DNA from: Chloroflexota bacterium
GTDB lineage: Bacteria > Chloroflexota > Anaerolineae > B4-G1
Assembly: GCA_024232355.1 (NCBI GenBank)
Contig: JAAEPW010000415.1
Coordinates: forward strand, 1-10,189
Direction: 5' to 3'
DNA: 10,189 nucleotides
Below the pieces are notes generated by a model that was not told where the DNA came from, made no database searches, and worked only from the letters and a program-made list of their open reading frames with translations. Below, in pieces: positions 1 to 6,736 of the stretch; position 1 is the first letter of the stretch; every line of letters begins with the position of its first letter. The position numbers were made by a program, and so were the translations under genes.

Positions 1-225
1 GTAGACCTTGCCGTTCTTCAGAACGACGATGTCACTCAGGTCTCCGCCGCTCCCCAGGGCGTCCCTGACACGACCGAGGATGTCCGCGCCGATCTGCTTG
101 TACGCCAGCGCCCGCACCGAGGTATCGCCCTCGATGGAGGCTAGTGCCGCCTCAAGCCTGGCCGCGTAGTCCTCAGTCGCTTCTGGGGCTTCCAGGAGCC
201 GCTTGATCTCGTTAAGCGTCGCCAT
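1..225 (-). CDS. Unknown helical protein, truncated by the window edge
   Basis: The first 75 codons of a gene start at ATG 225 and stay open to base 1, so the C-terminus lies outside the window. The visible part begins MATLNEIKRLLEAPEATEDY and is rich in Ala, Glu, Leu and Arg, predicting helices up to about residue 60. A short hydrophobic stretch with a basic residue (DIVVLKNGKVY) ends the visible part. The start overlaps the last codons of the preceding 106-aa gene by 14 nt and has only a distant GGGGAG, so translational coupling is likely. Position directly after the beta-protein array suggests a virion or assembly protein, but this is inference; I do not recognise the family. Confidence 0.8.
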   Translation of the reverse strand, partial: MATLNEIKRLLEAPEATEDYAARLEAALASIEGDTSVRALAYKQIGADILGRVRDALGSGGDLSDIVVLKNGKVY

Positions 226-532
226 AGGCTTTGATCACACACTCCCCGCTGCCAGAGATATTGATGGTGTCAGCCGCGTTGGGCGTGCCCCCCACGTTTG
301 CCCACACACCACACGGATACGCGCCTATCACGTCAGTGCCCGCGCCGATGGTAAACCCTATACCAGGCCGGTCGCCGACCACGATGATCAACTCGGGTTC
401 GCTCACACTGCCCAGAGTGATGGGCTGAGTGTCACCGTCGATGTGTGCCCTGCTCTCGAAGGACTCCATATAGTCAAAGTTCAACTCGGCGGAGATATTC
501 TCGATGACCAAAGATATATCTACATTGGCCAT
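212..532 (-). CDS. Small beta-rich protein, fifth member of tandem array
   Basis: A 106-aa protein starting at ATG 532, inside a TAATG overlap with the stop of the preceding gene. The ribosome binding site (AGGTGA) is formed by that gene's last codons. It is made of alternating short hydrophobic stretches with Gly/Pro/Asp turns, typical of a beta-sandwich, with no signal peptide or membrane segment. The central strand SEPELIIVVGD aligns by eye with NPKFLIV and NPKFIAV of its two upstream neighbours. The tail (INISGSGECVIKAYGD) matches their last strands in spacing, but the terminal AGE is missing. It is the shortest and most diverged member. A role as virion decoration or fibre component is inferred from position downstream of portal and from the fold type only. 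Confidence 0.82.
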   Translation of the reverse strand: MANVDISLVIENISAELNFDYMESFESRAHIDGDTQPITLGSVSEPELIIVVGDRPGIGFTIGAGTDVIGAYPCGVWANVGGTPNAADTINISGSGECVIKAYGDA

Positions 533-906
533 TACTCACCTGCCAGGACTTTGACCTTCACGGCGACGGTGTTGGGGTTGTTGAAAAACAGGCCCATAGG
601 CGCAGTGCCTACACCGGCATCCGTAAAGCCACCGTGCACGTTGGCCGTCAGGAGCGCGGCGGGTGAACACGCCATTGGATAGTTGGTGTTGGCGTCCACC
701 ATGACCTCGACTGGGTCTTGGTCTACTTCATATTCCTCGGCCATCACGATCAGGAACTTGGGGTTTTCGATCCCGGGGATCTGGTACTCGATCTCCCCTG
801 CTTGGGTCGCCGGGATCTCGATTTCGAACTCGACCAACTCGTCGGCGTTCAAGACGACGGTCTTTTTCATGTCGTTGGCCTTCACGGTGATGCTTACTGC
901 TGTCAT
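532..906 (-). CDS. Small beta-rich protein, fourth member of tandem array
   Basis: A 124-aa protein beginning MTAVSITVKANDMKK, with a strong AAGGAGG about 10 nt before ATG 906. It is clearly paralogous to the next gene upstream (123 aa). Both share an early VxLN..xxVE(F/Y) strand, the central PG(I/L)(E/N)NPKF motif near residue 46, a PVEV segment near 65-70, an AC(S/T)P motif near 80, an LTAxV strand, and a C-terminal xVxAGE. No signal peptide or transmembrane segment is seen, and acidic residues dominate. The two copies have diverged strongly in between, so the duplication is old or selection is diversifying. Family unknown to me; a capsid decoration, head fibre or neck protein is plausible from position. 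Confidence 0.85.
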   Translation of the reverse strand: MTAVSITVKANDMKKTVVLNADELVEFEIEIPATQAGEIEYQIPGIENPKFLIVMAEEYEVDQDPVEVMVDANTNYPMACSPAALLTANVHGGFTDAGVGTAPMGLFFNNPNTVAVKVKVLAGE

Positions 907-938
907 TTCTAAGGTTCCTCCTTATAGGTTGTGTTGGG

Positions 939-1310
939 TTATTCGCCCGCTGTCACCACGATGGTGACTTCTTGATCTGTCCAGTTGTAGAAGCGCAACG
1001 CGGGAGCCTGGCCCCCAAAGTTGTCCTCTTGCATCCCCTCGATCACGTCGGCTGTCAGAATGGTAAAGGGCGTACACGCCACCCGATCTCCGTTCTCTTG
1101 CAAGGCCACCTCTACCGGGGGCATCCCCCGCTGGTAGCCTTCCACTGACACCGCGATGAACTTGGGGTTGTTCAGGCCAGGAAGGGCATACACCGTACCC
1201 CCCGCCTCGTCAGGGTCGAGCTTGACCGTGTACTCGACGCGCCTGTCGACGTTGAGGGTGACCGTGGTGACCTTCTTGCCCACCTTGAGTTGCAATTGAA
1301 TTGCGTCCAA
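939..1310 (-). CDS. Small beta-rich protein, third member of tandem array (TTG start)
   Basis: A 123-aa protein best started at TTG 1310, with GGGGGA about 6 nt upstream; no in-frame ATG lies near the N-terminus. It reads MDAIQLQLKVGKK, then VTLNVDRRVEY, the central LPGLNNPKF motif, PPVEVAL, RVACTPF, ILTADV and a final VVTAGE. This is the same order of motifs as in its downstream paralogue. The AGE ending is encoded by different codons from the other two genes that share it (GCG GGC GAA versus GCA GGT GAG), so it is conserved as protein, not just as a ribosome binding site. Spacing of 15 nt to the previous gene and 32 nt to the next supports one transcript. Virion role inferred only. Confidence 0.85.
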   Translation of the reverse strand: MDAIQLQLKVGKKVTTVTLNVDRRVEYTVKLDPDEAGGTVYALPGLNNPKFIAVSVEGYQRGMPPVEVALQENGDRVACTPFTILTADVIEGMQEDNFGGQAPALRFYNWTDQEVTIVVTAGE

Positions 1311-1325
1311 CTTGATCCCCCTTCG

Positions 1326-1700
1326 CTACGTCTTGTAGCTGCAAGCGATGACGGTCACTTTCTGCTCGCGTGTGCTGTTGTTGTTGATGGCGAGTTGGTC
1401 GAACCCGCTGCCGTTCGTTTCCTCGGAAATGAGCAGAGCCGGATCAGCCGGGAGTTCCTCGGTGCCTGTACTGCCAAAGGTCACCGTGATTCCTTCACCA
1501 CCGACTACGATGATGACACGAGCATCGTTGAGCACGTCGACTTCAAGGATCTGACTCGCACCAGCCGCAACCTCTAACCGGTGCCAGTATTCCTCAAAAT
1601 CGAAGCCTGACCGATTGGCGATGATCTCTGGCAAAGCCCGCTCCACGGTTTCGCCGTTCATAATGCCACCGCTCAACTGAAAACTATATCCATCTGCCAT
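1326..1700 (-). CDS. Small beta-rich protein, second member of tandem array
   Basis: A 124-aa protein (MADGYSFQLSGGIMNG...) with one of the best ribosome binding sites in the window (AAGGAGGG, about 10 nt before ATG 1700). The first 45 residues contain a helical-looking stretch (VERALPEIIANRSGFDFEEY) not seen in its neighbours. From about residue 46 it follows the array pattern: a strand LEVDVLNDARVIIVVGGEG aligned with the NPKF strand of the paralogues, an acidic LPADPALLISEE part, then FDQLAINNNS and a last strand QKVTVIACS. It lacks the final AGE. Relationship to the rest of the array is weaker than that between the third and fourth genes and rests on pattern and length. Function unknown. 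Confidence 0.83.
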   Translation of the reverse strand: MADGYSFQLSGGIMNGETVERALPEIIANRSGFDFEEYWHRLEVAAGASQILEVDVLNDARVIIVVGGEGITVTFGSTGTEELPADPALLISEETNGSGFDQLAINNNSTREQKVTVIACSYKT

Positions 1701-1731
1701 GCGTGTGTTTCCCTCCTTTCAAAATATTTGC

Positions 1732-2079
1732 TTACTCACCTGCGACGTACACGTAGAGTTGCGTGTCGTCGTCAGCTTTGAACGATAACTGGTGCAGGTC
1801 CTCGACGTCGAACCACAGCACGCAGCGGTTGAACTTGAGCGCGTCAGGACTGAGGTTGCGGTACAAACTGACACTCCCCTCGCCCGCCACCACCCGGACG
1901 TACACAAATTGAATGTTCTTGATGCCTGTCCGGAGTGGCGTGCGCTTCTTGCCCACGTCCAGCGTGGTGTTGACGTGCTTGTCATACGAGCGACGGAGCC
2001 ACGCTCCTTCAATTGGGGGCGGCTGGCAATCGCCGTCCCGCTCACTGATCTGAATCTGAATCTTGGTCTGTATCGCCAT
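1732..2079 (-). CDS. Small beta-rich protein, first member of tandem array, overlaps portal
   Basis: A 115-aa protein starting at ATG 2079 and overlapping the 3' end of the portal gene by 38 nt in a different frame. GGAG lies about 10 nt before the start. The N-terminus is a run of alternating polar and hydrophobic residues (TKIQIQISE), a likely edge strand. The middle holds a basic loop (DVGKKRTPLRTG) and a strand FVYVRVVAGEGSVSLY; the end is DDDTQLYVYVAGE. The terminal VAGE is shared with the third and fourth array genes. No membrane segment or cysteine pair suggests secretion. A virion-associated role is inferred from its coupling to portal. Confidence 0.83.
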   Translation of the reverse strand: MAIQTKIQIQISERDGDCQPPPIEGAWLRRSYDKHVNTTLDVGKKRTPLRTGIKNIQFVYVRVVAGEGSVSLYRNLSPDALKFNRCVLWFDVEDLHQLSFKADDDTQLYVYVAGE

Positions 2080-3607
2080 CGTCCACTGTCTCCGTTTTGG
2101 CTTTTGTCACGTCGGTGATCCACCTGATGATTTCTTCCCGTGCCGCTACCGAGTCGGCTACGCCCATTTCTTCCAGATACATCTCGATAGATGCCCCGCC
2201 CTCGCGCAACCGCTCGATCCACTCCGTATGCCGATCTTTGCGATCCATCGGAACCATCGGCGGCCACACCTGCTTGATCCTCGCGCTCGTCGAATGCTTC
2301 TTTTCCACTGCCGGGGGATCAAGCTCCAACTCCTTGTAGACATCCTGCTCGACCTGTATCGCCAGGATGCGCAGGGCGTCCTTGTCGAGCAGGGTCTTGC
2401 CAGTACTGAAATTGCTTCGTTCTGTCAGGGAATGGGCGATGCTCGTCCACATCCGGTTGGTGGTCGCTGGGCCAGTGATACGGCCGCTACTGGTGTCGTC
2501 CATCCCAAACACCGCCGGGGCGATCCGCTTGACCATCATCCAGAACTCGAGCAAGGTCTGCGGGAACTCGGCAATGGTCTCCGGGATGTCAGAGGTGGGC
2601 ATCGCGTCCAACGTCGGGGGCTGTCCGCCCTGCACGTTCCTGGTGCGCCCAGCGTCGATGACCAACCCGATCGTCACACCGTCCTTCTTGATCTCCTTCA
2701 CTGTCAGGGTGCCCGCCAGGTCGTGGCCCCACAGCATCCCCGGCCGGGTCGCCCGCACCAAGTCGGATATGTTCGCCGCCCGGCTGTTGAACTCTTTCTC
2801 TAGTTCTTCCTGGCCCTCGACCTCACTGTTACCAAACAGGTTAGTCGTGCGCTCGTGGGGGATGTAGTACACCGGCACGACGCCCCAGGGGTTCTCACCT
2901 TCCAGGGGCCACTCATTGGCACCTTGCTTCATCACGGGAACCACATCCTCGCCGGGGGCGCGTTCCACAGTGATGCGAAACTCATTTCTCGACCAGTACT
3001 CCATATACAGTAGTGGCGGGCTATTGTCCGGCGCTTTGACGCCGTACTTGAGCCTGGCCTCCTGGGGACTGATCTCGTAGCCGATGTAGCATTCCAGCAT
3101 TCGCCAGGGGTCCAGCCGGTCCCACACCGGCTTGATGAAGCCGGGATTCTTGAGCAGCCTGACAGCCAGCCGGTACGGTAGGTCAAAGTTCCACGGTTCC
3201 CACGAGAGCTTGAAGACTGCCCCGCCGTGGATGTTCATCTCCAACATCGCCTCTTGCTGAAGCGTGCCGCCGTGGGATGGCCGCCACAGGCCGTTGTTGA
3301 TGATGTCCTCCAGGACCTTGGCGCTTTCGCCTATCGCCTCGGTGCGCTCGACGACGGACCGGACGACGAGGGGCTGGTCACGCACGGGGATGCCCCGAGC
3401 CACATCGCGGTGGATGTCGCACGCCAACCTGGTCAGGTTGATGTCCAGGGGGAACTTGCGCACCTTGTCGCCGGTCTCCCGGTTGCGACGCCCGATAGTT
3501 TCCTTCAGGTGCGCGCCATCATACCGTTTGGCATACTTTCTATGTTTTCGGCGGCGGACTGACCACCCACCACTGTTCCAGATGTCCCTGCTCGTTTTCT
3601 TTTTCAT
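2042..3607 (-). CDS. Portal protein
   Basis: This is the dodecameric ring at the capsid vertex through which DNA is packaged and ejected. The protein is 521 aa from ATG 3607, within the usual 450-750 aa range. The call rests on overall layout: a basic N-terminus, a clip/stem-like middle with PHERTTNLFGNSEVEG near 251-266 followed by a long helix (ELEKEFNSRAANISD), and GRITGPATTNRMW near 375-387. The last matches the Gly/Ser-rich segment before the wing helices in portals of metagenomic phages. It ends in a very acidic tail (DDGDTDQDSDSDQ), encoded in the overlap with the next gene. An upstream TTG at 3664 was rejected because it would place an intrinsic terminator in the coding region. Its location after TerL supports the call. 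I am fairly sure of portal, less of subfamily. Confidence 0.82.
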   Translation of the reverse strand: MKKKTSRDIWNSGGWSVRRRKHRKYAKRYDGAHLKETIGRRNRETGDKVRKFPLDINLTRLACDIHRDVARGIPVRDQPLVVRSVVERTEAIGESAKVLEDIINNGLWRPSHGGTLQQEAMLEMNIHGGAVFKLSWEPWNFDLPYRLAVRLLKNPGFIKPVWDRLDPWRMLECYIGYEISPQEARLKYGVKAPDNSPPLLYMEYWSRNEFRITVERAPGEDVVPVMKQGANEWPLEGENPWGVVPVYYIPHERTTNLFGNSEVEGQEELEKEFNSRAANISDLVRATRPGMLWGHDLAGTLTVKEIKKDGVTIGLVIDAGRTRNVQGGQPPTLDAMPTSDIPETIAEFPQTLLEFWMMVKRIAPAVFGMDDTSSGRITGPATTNRMWTSIAHSLTERSNFSTGKTLLDKDALRILAIQVEQDVYKELELDPPAVEKKHSTSARIKQVWPPMVPMDRKDRHTEWIERLREGGASIEMYLEEMGVADSVAAREEIIRWITDVTKAKTETVDDGDTDQDSDSDQ

Positions 3608-3622
3608 AGGCAATAGGCAAAC

Positions 3623-3655
3623 AAAAAAGGGCGCTGGCTCATAAAGCCAGCGCCC
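3623..3655 (-). terminator. Intrinsic terminator between 74-aa gene and portal
   Basis: On the minus strand an 11-bp perfect stem (GGGCGCTGGCT / AGCCAGCGCCC), with a 5-nt loop, is followed at once by TTTTTT and a further T-rich stretch. The plus strand has no U tract after the stem, so the signal is for leftward transcription. It lies 42 nt after the stop of the 74-aa gene and ends only about 15 nt before the portal ATG. No promoter can be seen between it and portal. Confidence 0.85.
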
Positions 3656-3697
3656 ATCGCGCAAATGGTTGGATTCAATTGTCAGGCAGGAAAATCC

Positions 3698-3922
3698 CTA
3701 CCCTATTGGTATTGGGATGATCAGCAGCTTCACCCCGTTGAATTCTTCAATCTTCCCGACAGGGATCACCCCGTCTTTCGTTCGATACTCCGCCCTGCTC
3801 TGCTCCTGGTTGAAGAACAGCAGCGTCTTCCAGAACAGCTTACCAAAATGGTTTCTGAAACGGACGACGATGCGCCCGTCGCTGTCTATGGAGACGCCTT
3901 CTGTGGCATCGTTAGTGTGCAT
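3698..3922 (-). CDS. Small unknown protein (74 aa)
   Basis: ATG 3922 has GGAGGG about 12 nt upstream, slightly far. The protein begins MHTNDATEGVSIDSDGRIVV, continues with a basic aromatic segment (RFRNHFGKLFWKTLLFF) and ends with a hydrophobic strand (VKLLIIPIPIG). No known motif is recognised. The first codon lies inside the -10 box of promoter P1. Transcripts starting at P1 would therefore begin after this ATG, and the gene could only be translated from RNA reading in from upstream. The gene is followed by an intrinsic terminator. The conflict means either the promoter or the gene start may be wrong; coding is still likely, because the frame is open and fits the gap. Confidence 0.6.
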   Translation of the reverse strand: MHTNDATEGVSIDSDGRIVVRFRNHFGKLFWKTLLFFNQEQSRAEYRTKDGVIPVGKIEEFNGVKLLIIPIPIG

Positions 3923-3932
3923 TGTACACTAA
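3912..3932. promoter_or_regulatory. Operator-like dyad at P1 (TTAGTGT-N7-ACACTAA)
   Basis: A perfect 7-bp inverted repeat with a 7-nt spacer, TTAGTGT at 3912-3918 and ACACTAA at 3926-3932. It overlaps the -10 box of P1, where a bound repressor would block RNA polymerase. Twelve of its fixed bases (TTAGTGT-N7-ACACT) recur with the same spacing at the second promoter near 9230, which argues for one shared DNA-binding protein. Confidence 0.6.
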
Positions 3933-3950
3933 TACCCTCCGTTTTGTCAA
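3921..3950 (-). promoter_or_regulatory. Sigma-70-type promoter P1
   Basis: On the minus strand a perfect TTGACA (3950-3945) is separated by 18 nt from TACAAT (3926-3921), one base from consensus. The -35 overlaps the TGA stop of the KOW-like gene. The predicted start is near 3914. The flanking AACCCTTGAC is shared with promoter P2. RNA from here would run into the terminator at 3655-3623 after about 290 nt unless transcription continues through it. Confidence 0.6.
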
Positions 3951-4388
3951 GGGTTATTTCGCCCCGTTAAGTATCCAAGTATCACCAATGCCTGAGCGAG
4001 TGTGAGCGGTAACGCGTATTCCCGATTTGGGGACGTGAAAAGCTCATCGTCAGAAAAGCCACCACCGCCGTAAAAAGATCCGTCGTTCAGCTTCAACACG
4101 TAGCCCGGCCCCTCTGGAAGTATCCTGCCCATCTCCTGGAAGGCCGGACTGACATCTCCAACCTCCATGATGATTGCGAGCATCTCCAATGAAGTTTCTT
4201 TGTCATCATTTATGACGACTGGGGACAACAATGTTTCTGGTGCACAATCACCACCCTTCTTTCCCCACTTGACCAGATAGCTGTGGCCCATTTCATTCGA
4301 CACCAGCAGCATGATCTCGGCTACCACCGGGGCGGGGCAAGCCTTCCTTGTTGTAAATTACTCTCTCGCCTATTGAAAATTTGTGCAT
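3947..4388 (-). CDS. KOW/SH3-like small protein with +1 frame break
   Basis: The best start is ATG 4388, with AGGAGG 5 nt upstream. That frame reads MHKFSIGERVIYNKEGLPRP and then closes at a TGA at 4295-4293. The other frame, entered by moving +1 at the C-rich run near 4328 (CCC CGC CCC G|GTG), continues VVAEIMLLVSNEMGHSYLVKWGKKGG to the stop at 3947. Joined, the about 146-aa product has the normal pattern of SH3/KOW-like phage proteins: GxxV, a loop, then xVVxEI, then YLVKW and E.LLSP. The downstream frame alone has only a GTG start with AAGGAAGG about 14 nt away, so it is poorly started. The break is a one-base indel, a sequencing error or programmed frameshifting. Function is unknown; the C-terminal half (LTLAQALVILGYL) is an amphipathic helix. 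Confidence 0.65.
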
Positions 4389-4397
4389 CTTTTCCTC

Positions 4398-4547
4398 CTA
4401 GTACAATCGCGAGTATCGATTCTCCGCCCACTCGTCCGAGTTGGCCTGTTCCTCCAACCACGTCCTGAAATCAAAGTCCATCACTGCCAGTAGAAAGCGG
4501 CAAGCGCCCACCCACCTGTCCCTGCACCACACCTTGAAACGCAACAT
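4398..4547 (-). CDS. Small ORF (49 aa) coupled to TerL
   Basis: The ATG overlaps the TerL stop (TAATG at 4549-4545). The ORF reads MLRFKVWCRDRWVGACRFLL, then MDFDFRTWLEEQANSDEW, and ends RYSRLY. Its TAG is the first part of the AGGAGG site for the next gene, so it exactly fills the space between two genes. The basic first half and acidic, Trp-rich second half have no recognised motif. A shorter form starting at the internal ATG (27 aa) is possible. Support is positional: without it the 158-nt gap would be unusual in this compact block. Confidence 0.5.
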   Translation of the reverse strand: MLRFKVWCRDRWVGACRFLLAVMDFDFRTWLEEQANSDEWAENRYSRLY

Positions 4548-6736
4548 TATCCCATCCTCCAATACCTGTCCGCCTCAACTGCTTCCAGCGGCTCCCGGTG
4601 AACGCGCTTAGAGCCTTCCTGCTCGGGCTTTAGTTCGTTACCGTCCAAAACCCACTTGTACCTTGCTGCCAGCTTGTCCCACAGCGCCCCCTCCACCTGC
4701 AAGGCCATTGCGAATGTCAGCAGCGTGGCAATGATGTCGTCGGCCTTCTTCTGACTTTTGGGGTCGTAGATGCGGGCCTGATACCAAAGCGCCTTGATGT
4801 ACGGCCAGGCAAACATTTCATCGTCCATCAGTTGCGTCATCACCGTCAAGCCCCACGACTTGCCCCGGGCCTGGCCCGAAAGGTACACCGGCGTCGTCGG
4901 CCAGTTCTCAAAGCCCCCTGACAGGTCCTCCAATGCCGTCTGGACGTTCTGCGCGTCGTAGTATCCCGCCGCCCGGTAGTGCAACATCCCCGCCTTCATC
5001 CAGTCCACGAACGTCTTGTAGCTGCCGTTGCCATCCTTCCACCACATCGCTACCACGTCGATGGGCCGCTCCAAGAAGTCGGTCACATCCATAACCATCA
5101 CGCAGGGCACGTTCATCGACGACATTGACGTCAGCGAACTCTTGCCCACGTCGCCCACCACCATGTAGATGTGCCCAGTCTTGGGCGGGAGCAGGTAATG
5201 CTGAAGGCCCAGACCGTCATCGTACTCGCCGACCTGCTTCACCGTGGCATCCAGGTCCTCGTTCTTGCAGCCCTCGATCAGCCGTTCCGCAATGCCAACC
5301 GTGGCAAAGGCTGCCTCCATACTGCCGCCGTGCCATCTGTCAGCCATCCGGCTATCCATCGCCTCGGCCTGTTGCTTGATCTGCTTCTGTGTCAGGTAGA
5401 CGTTCACGCTTGAGTGAACGTCGCGCAGGGCAATCGCGTTGCCGCTGGTCTGTTGTTTTTTCTCGTAATTCTCCAACAGTGTCAGCAACTCGGGGTTCTG
5501 GCTGGGGTTGCTGATCCAGCGCAGCATCGTCCACCGTGGATCTCCAGTGGACCTGGTTCCGCGCAGACGGGTGATCAGGATCGGGATCGCCTGCTCGATG
5601 TTCTCCAGCAAGCCCGCCTCATCGAAATTGATAAAGTCTCTCTCTCCACCCTGGATGCCGGTCGCGTCCCGGCCCACAGTCTGACAGACGAACGTGGAAG
5701 GGTAACCGGGGTAGACCTCAATAGTGACCGTTGGGTGCGGCTTCTCCTTCCACAGCGGGTTAGCGCCTCGGCTCTCCCGGATGAACCTGCGGAAAGCAGT
5801 ATTGCCCGCCCACTTCTCGATCTCGGCCAGCATAAAGCTAGCCTGCTCGGTTGTGGGCGCTACGTTCAGAAACCGGAAGCCAGGCAGCAACGCGCAGCAC
5901 ATCAGGCCAAAGATAGCTGTGCCGGCGGTGTTGTGCGTCACTATGTAATCGTCAGTCACGTACAAGTCATCCTCTACATCGATGCACTGCGCTTCCATAT
6001 CGCCAATGTACTCGACAGATGTAACCCGGCGAGTCGAATTATCAGCCTCAAGTGGCAAATGATACGATGAAAGTGAAGGAATAAAGCTGCACTGACGAGC
6101 AGAGAGCAATTCTCTAGTTTCCACCACCTGCCAATTGCGCTTACTACCATCGTCTACAAGCCACAAGTGTTCATTGTCAGCAGCGGTGGAACTGCCGTCG
6201 CTGAAAGTTACGCGGTAAATGGGGCGAATTCCCTGGGGATAGACTCCCAACACTTTTTTGGGCAAACCGTCTCGACCAACAACATAGTCGCCCTTCTGGA
6301 TGTCTCCCATAGTCGTCCAGCCCTTTGGGGTTAGAATTTTCGCATCAAGGTTTTGCGCCTTACCCGTCCCGGTGCCTGTTATGGCAATGCCCAACGGAAT
6401 GGAGGGAGCCAAGAACTCCCGTAGCCAGGGCAGCATTCTGAAGCCGTGGGGCAGCAGGAACAACGGCTCGTCGCCATAGTACACATAGTCCCAGGACACA
6501 TGGATCGCCGTGTCTGTGCCATCCACCTCGACGAACATCTGGCTGTCAGGCTTGCCCAGGGAGGCCCACACGTCATAGAGCTGCCCGTATTGCTCTACCC
6601 TGTCCTCTGGAGTGTACCACGTGCCGGACTTGGGTAACTGAAAGTATGGCTCAGTGAAGATATCCCAGTTACCAGTCCTGAGCGTTTGGGCGAATATCTC
6701 GGTCTCTCGCGCTGTCAGTTCAGGCATCTGACTCAC
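4547..6736 (-). CDS. terL: Terminase large subunit (TerL) containing an intein
   Basis: TerL is the ATP-driven DNA packaging motor and endonuclease that cuts the concatemer and pumps DNA through the portal. The precursor is 729 aa and the predicted spliced protein 586 aa. Walker A, GTGTGK-T, is split by the intein (residues 121-126 plus 270). Walker B with catalytic Glu is DFINFDE (367-373). The RNase H-like nuclease has acidic residues at GDVG (D529), YYDAQ (D594) and KKADD (D666/D667). Arg/aromatic segments between them fit the family. GTG 6736 is preferred because GGAG lies 4 nt upstream; ATG 6727 is the alternative. The start overlaps the end of the 57-aa gene and the stop overlaps the 49-aa ORF. 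No small terminase subunit is recognised; the small genes before it are candidates. Confidence 0.93.
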   Translation of the reverse strand: MSQMPELTARETEIFAQTLRTGNWDIFTEPYFQLPKSGTWYTPEDRVEQYGQLYDVWASLGKPDSQMFVEVDGTDTAIHVSWDYVYYGDEPLFLLPHGFRMLPWLREFLAPSIPLGIAITGTGTGKAQNLDAKILTPKGWTTMGDIQKGDYVVGRDGLPKKVLGVYPQGIRPIYRVTFSDGSSTAADNEHLWLVDDGSKRNWQVVETRELLSARQCSFIPSLSSYHLPLEADNSTRRVTSVEYIGDMEAQCIDVEDDLYVTDDYIVTHNTAGTAIFGLMCCALLPGFRFLNVAPTTEQASFMLAEIEKWAGNTAFRRFIRESRGANPLWKEKPHPTVTIEVYPGYPSTFVCQTVGRDATGIQGGERDFINFDEAGLLENIEQAIPILITRLRGTRSTGDPRWTMLRWISNPSQNPELLTLLENYEKKQQTSGNAIALRDVHSSVNVYLTQKQIKQQAEAMDSRMADRWHGGSMEAAFATVGIAERLIEGCKNEDLDATVKQVGEYDDGLGLQHYLLPPKTGHIYMVVGDVGKSSLTSMSSMNVPCVMVMDVTDFLERPIDVVAMWWKDGNGSYKTFVDWMKAGMLHYRAAGYYDAQNVQTALEDLSGGFENWPTTPVYLSGQARGKSWGLTVMTQLMDDEMFAWPYIKALWYQARIYDPKSQKKADDIIATLLTFAMALQVEGALWDKLAARYKWVLDGNELKPEQEGSKRVHREPLEAVEADRYWRMG
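5930..6358 (-). other. Mini-intein (143 aa), class 3 type, in TerL Walker A
   Basis: A protein-splicing element is inserted between Lys126 and Thr270 of TerL, so excision restores GTGTGKT. Block A is AQNLDAKILTPKGW, with Ala instead of Cys/Ser at position 1. Block B is TAADNEHLWLV, block F is MEAQCIDVEDDLYVT, and block G is YIVTHN followed by Thr(+1). Trp66, Cys125 and Thr141 of the intein sit at the B:12, F:4 and G:5 places of the WCT triplet. That triplet defines class 3 inteins, in which the block F Cys starts splicing. Only about 45 residues separate blocks B and F, so no homing endonuclease is present. Base composition is more AT-rich than the flanking TerL sequence, as expected for a late insertion. 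Splicing itself is inferred. Confidence 0.92.

Noticed and set aside
203..682. 159-codon plus-strand open frame opposite the beta-protein array
   Set aside because: Antisense to two coupled, paralogous genes with good starts; no motif and no ribosome binding site.
2063..2803. 246-codon plus-strand open frame opposite portal
   Set aside because: It is antisense to the well-supported portal gene; composition (His/Arg/Pro-rich) is that of a shadow frame, with no ribosome binding site and no recognised motif.
3608..3664. N-terminal extension of portal from a TTG at 3664
   Set aside because: It would make the terminator stem and U tract coding sequence and has no ribosome binding site; ATG 3607 after the terminator gives a normal basic portal start.
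5414..6070. 218-codon plus-strand open frame opposite TerL
   Set aside because: It covers part of TerL and the intein in antisense. TerL motifs are clear, and this frame has no domain features.
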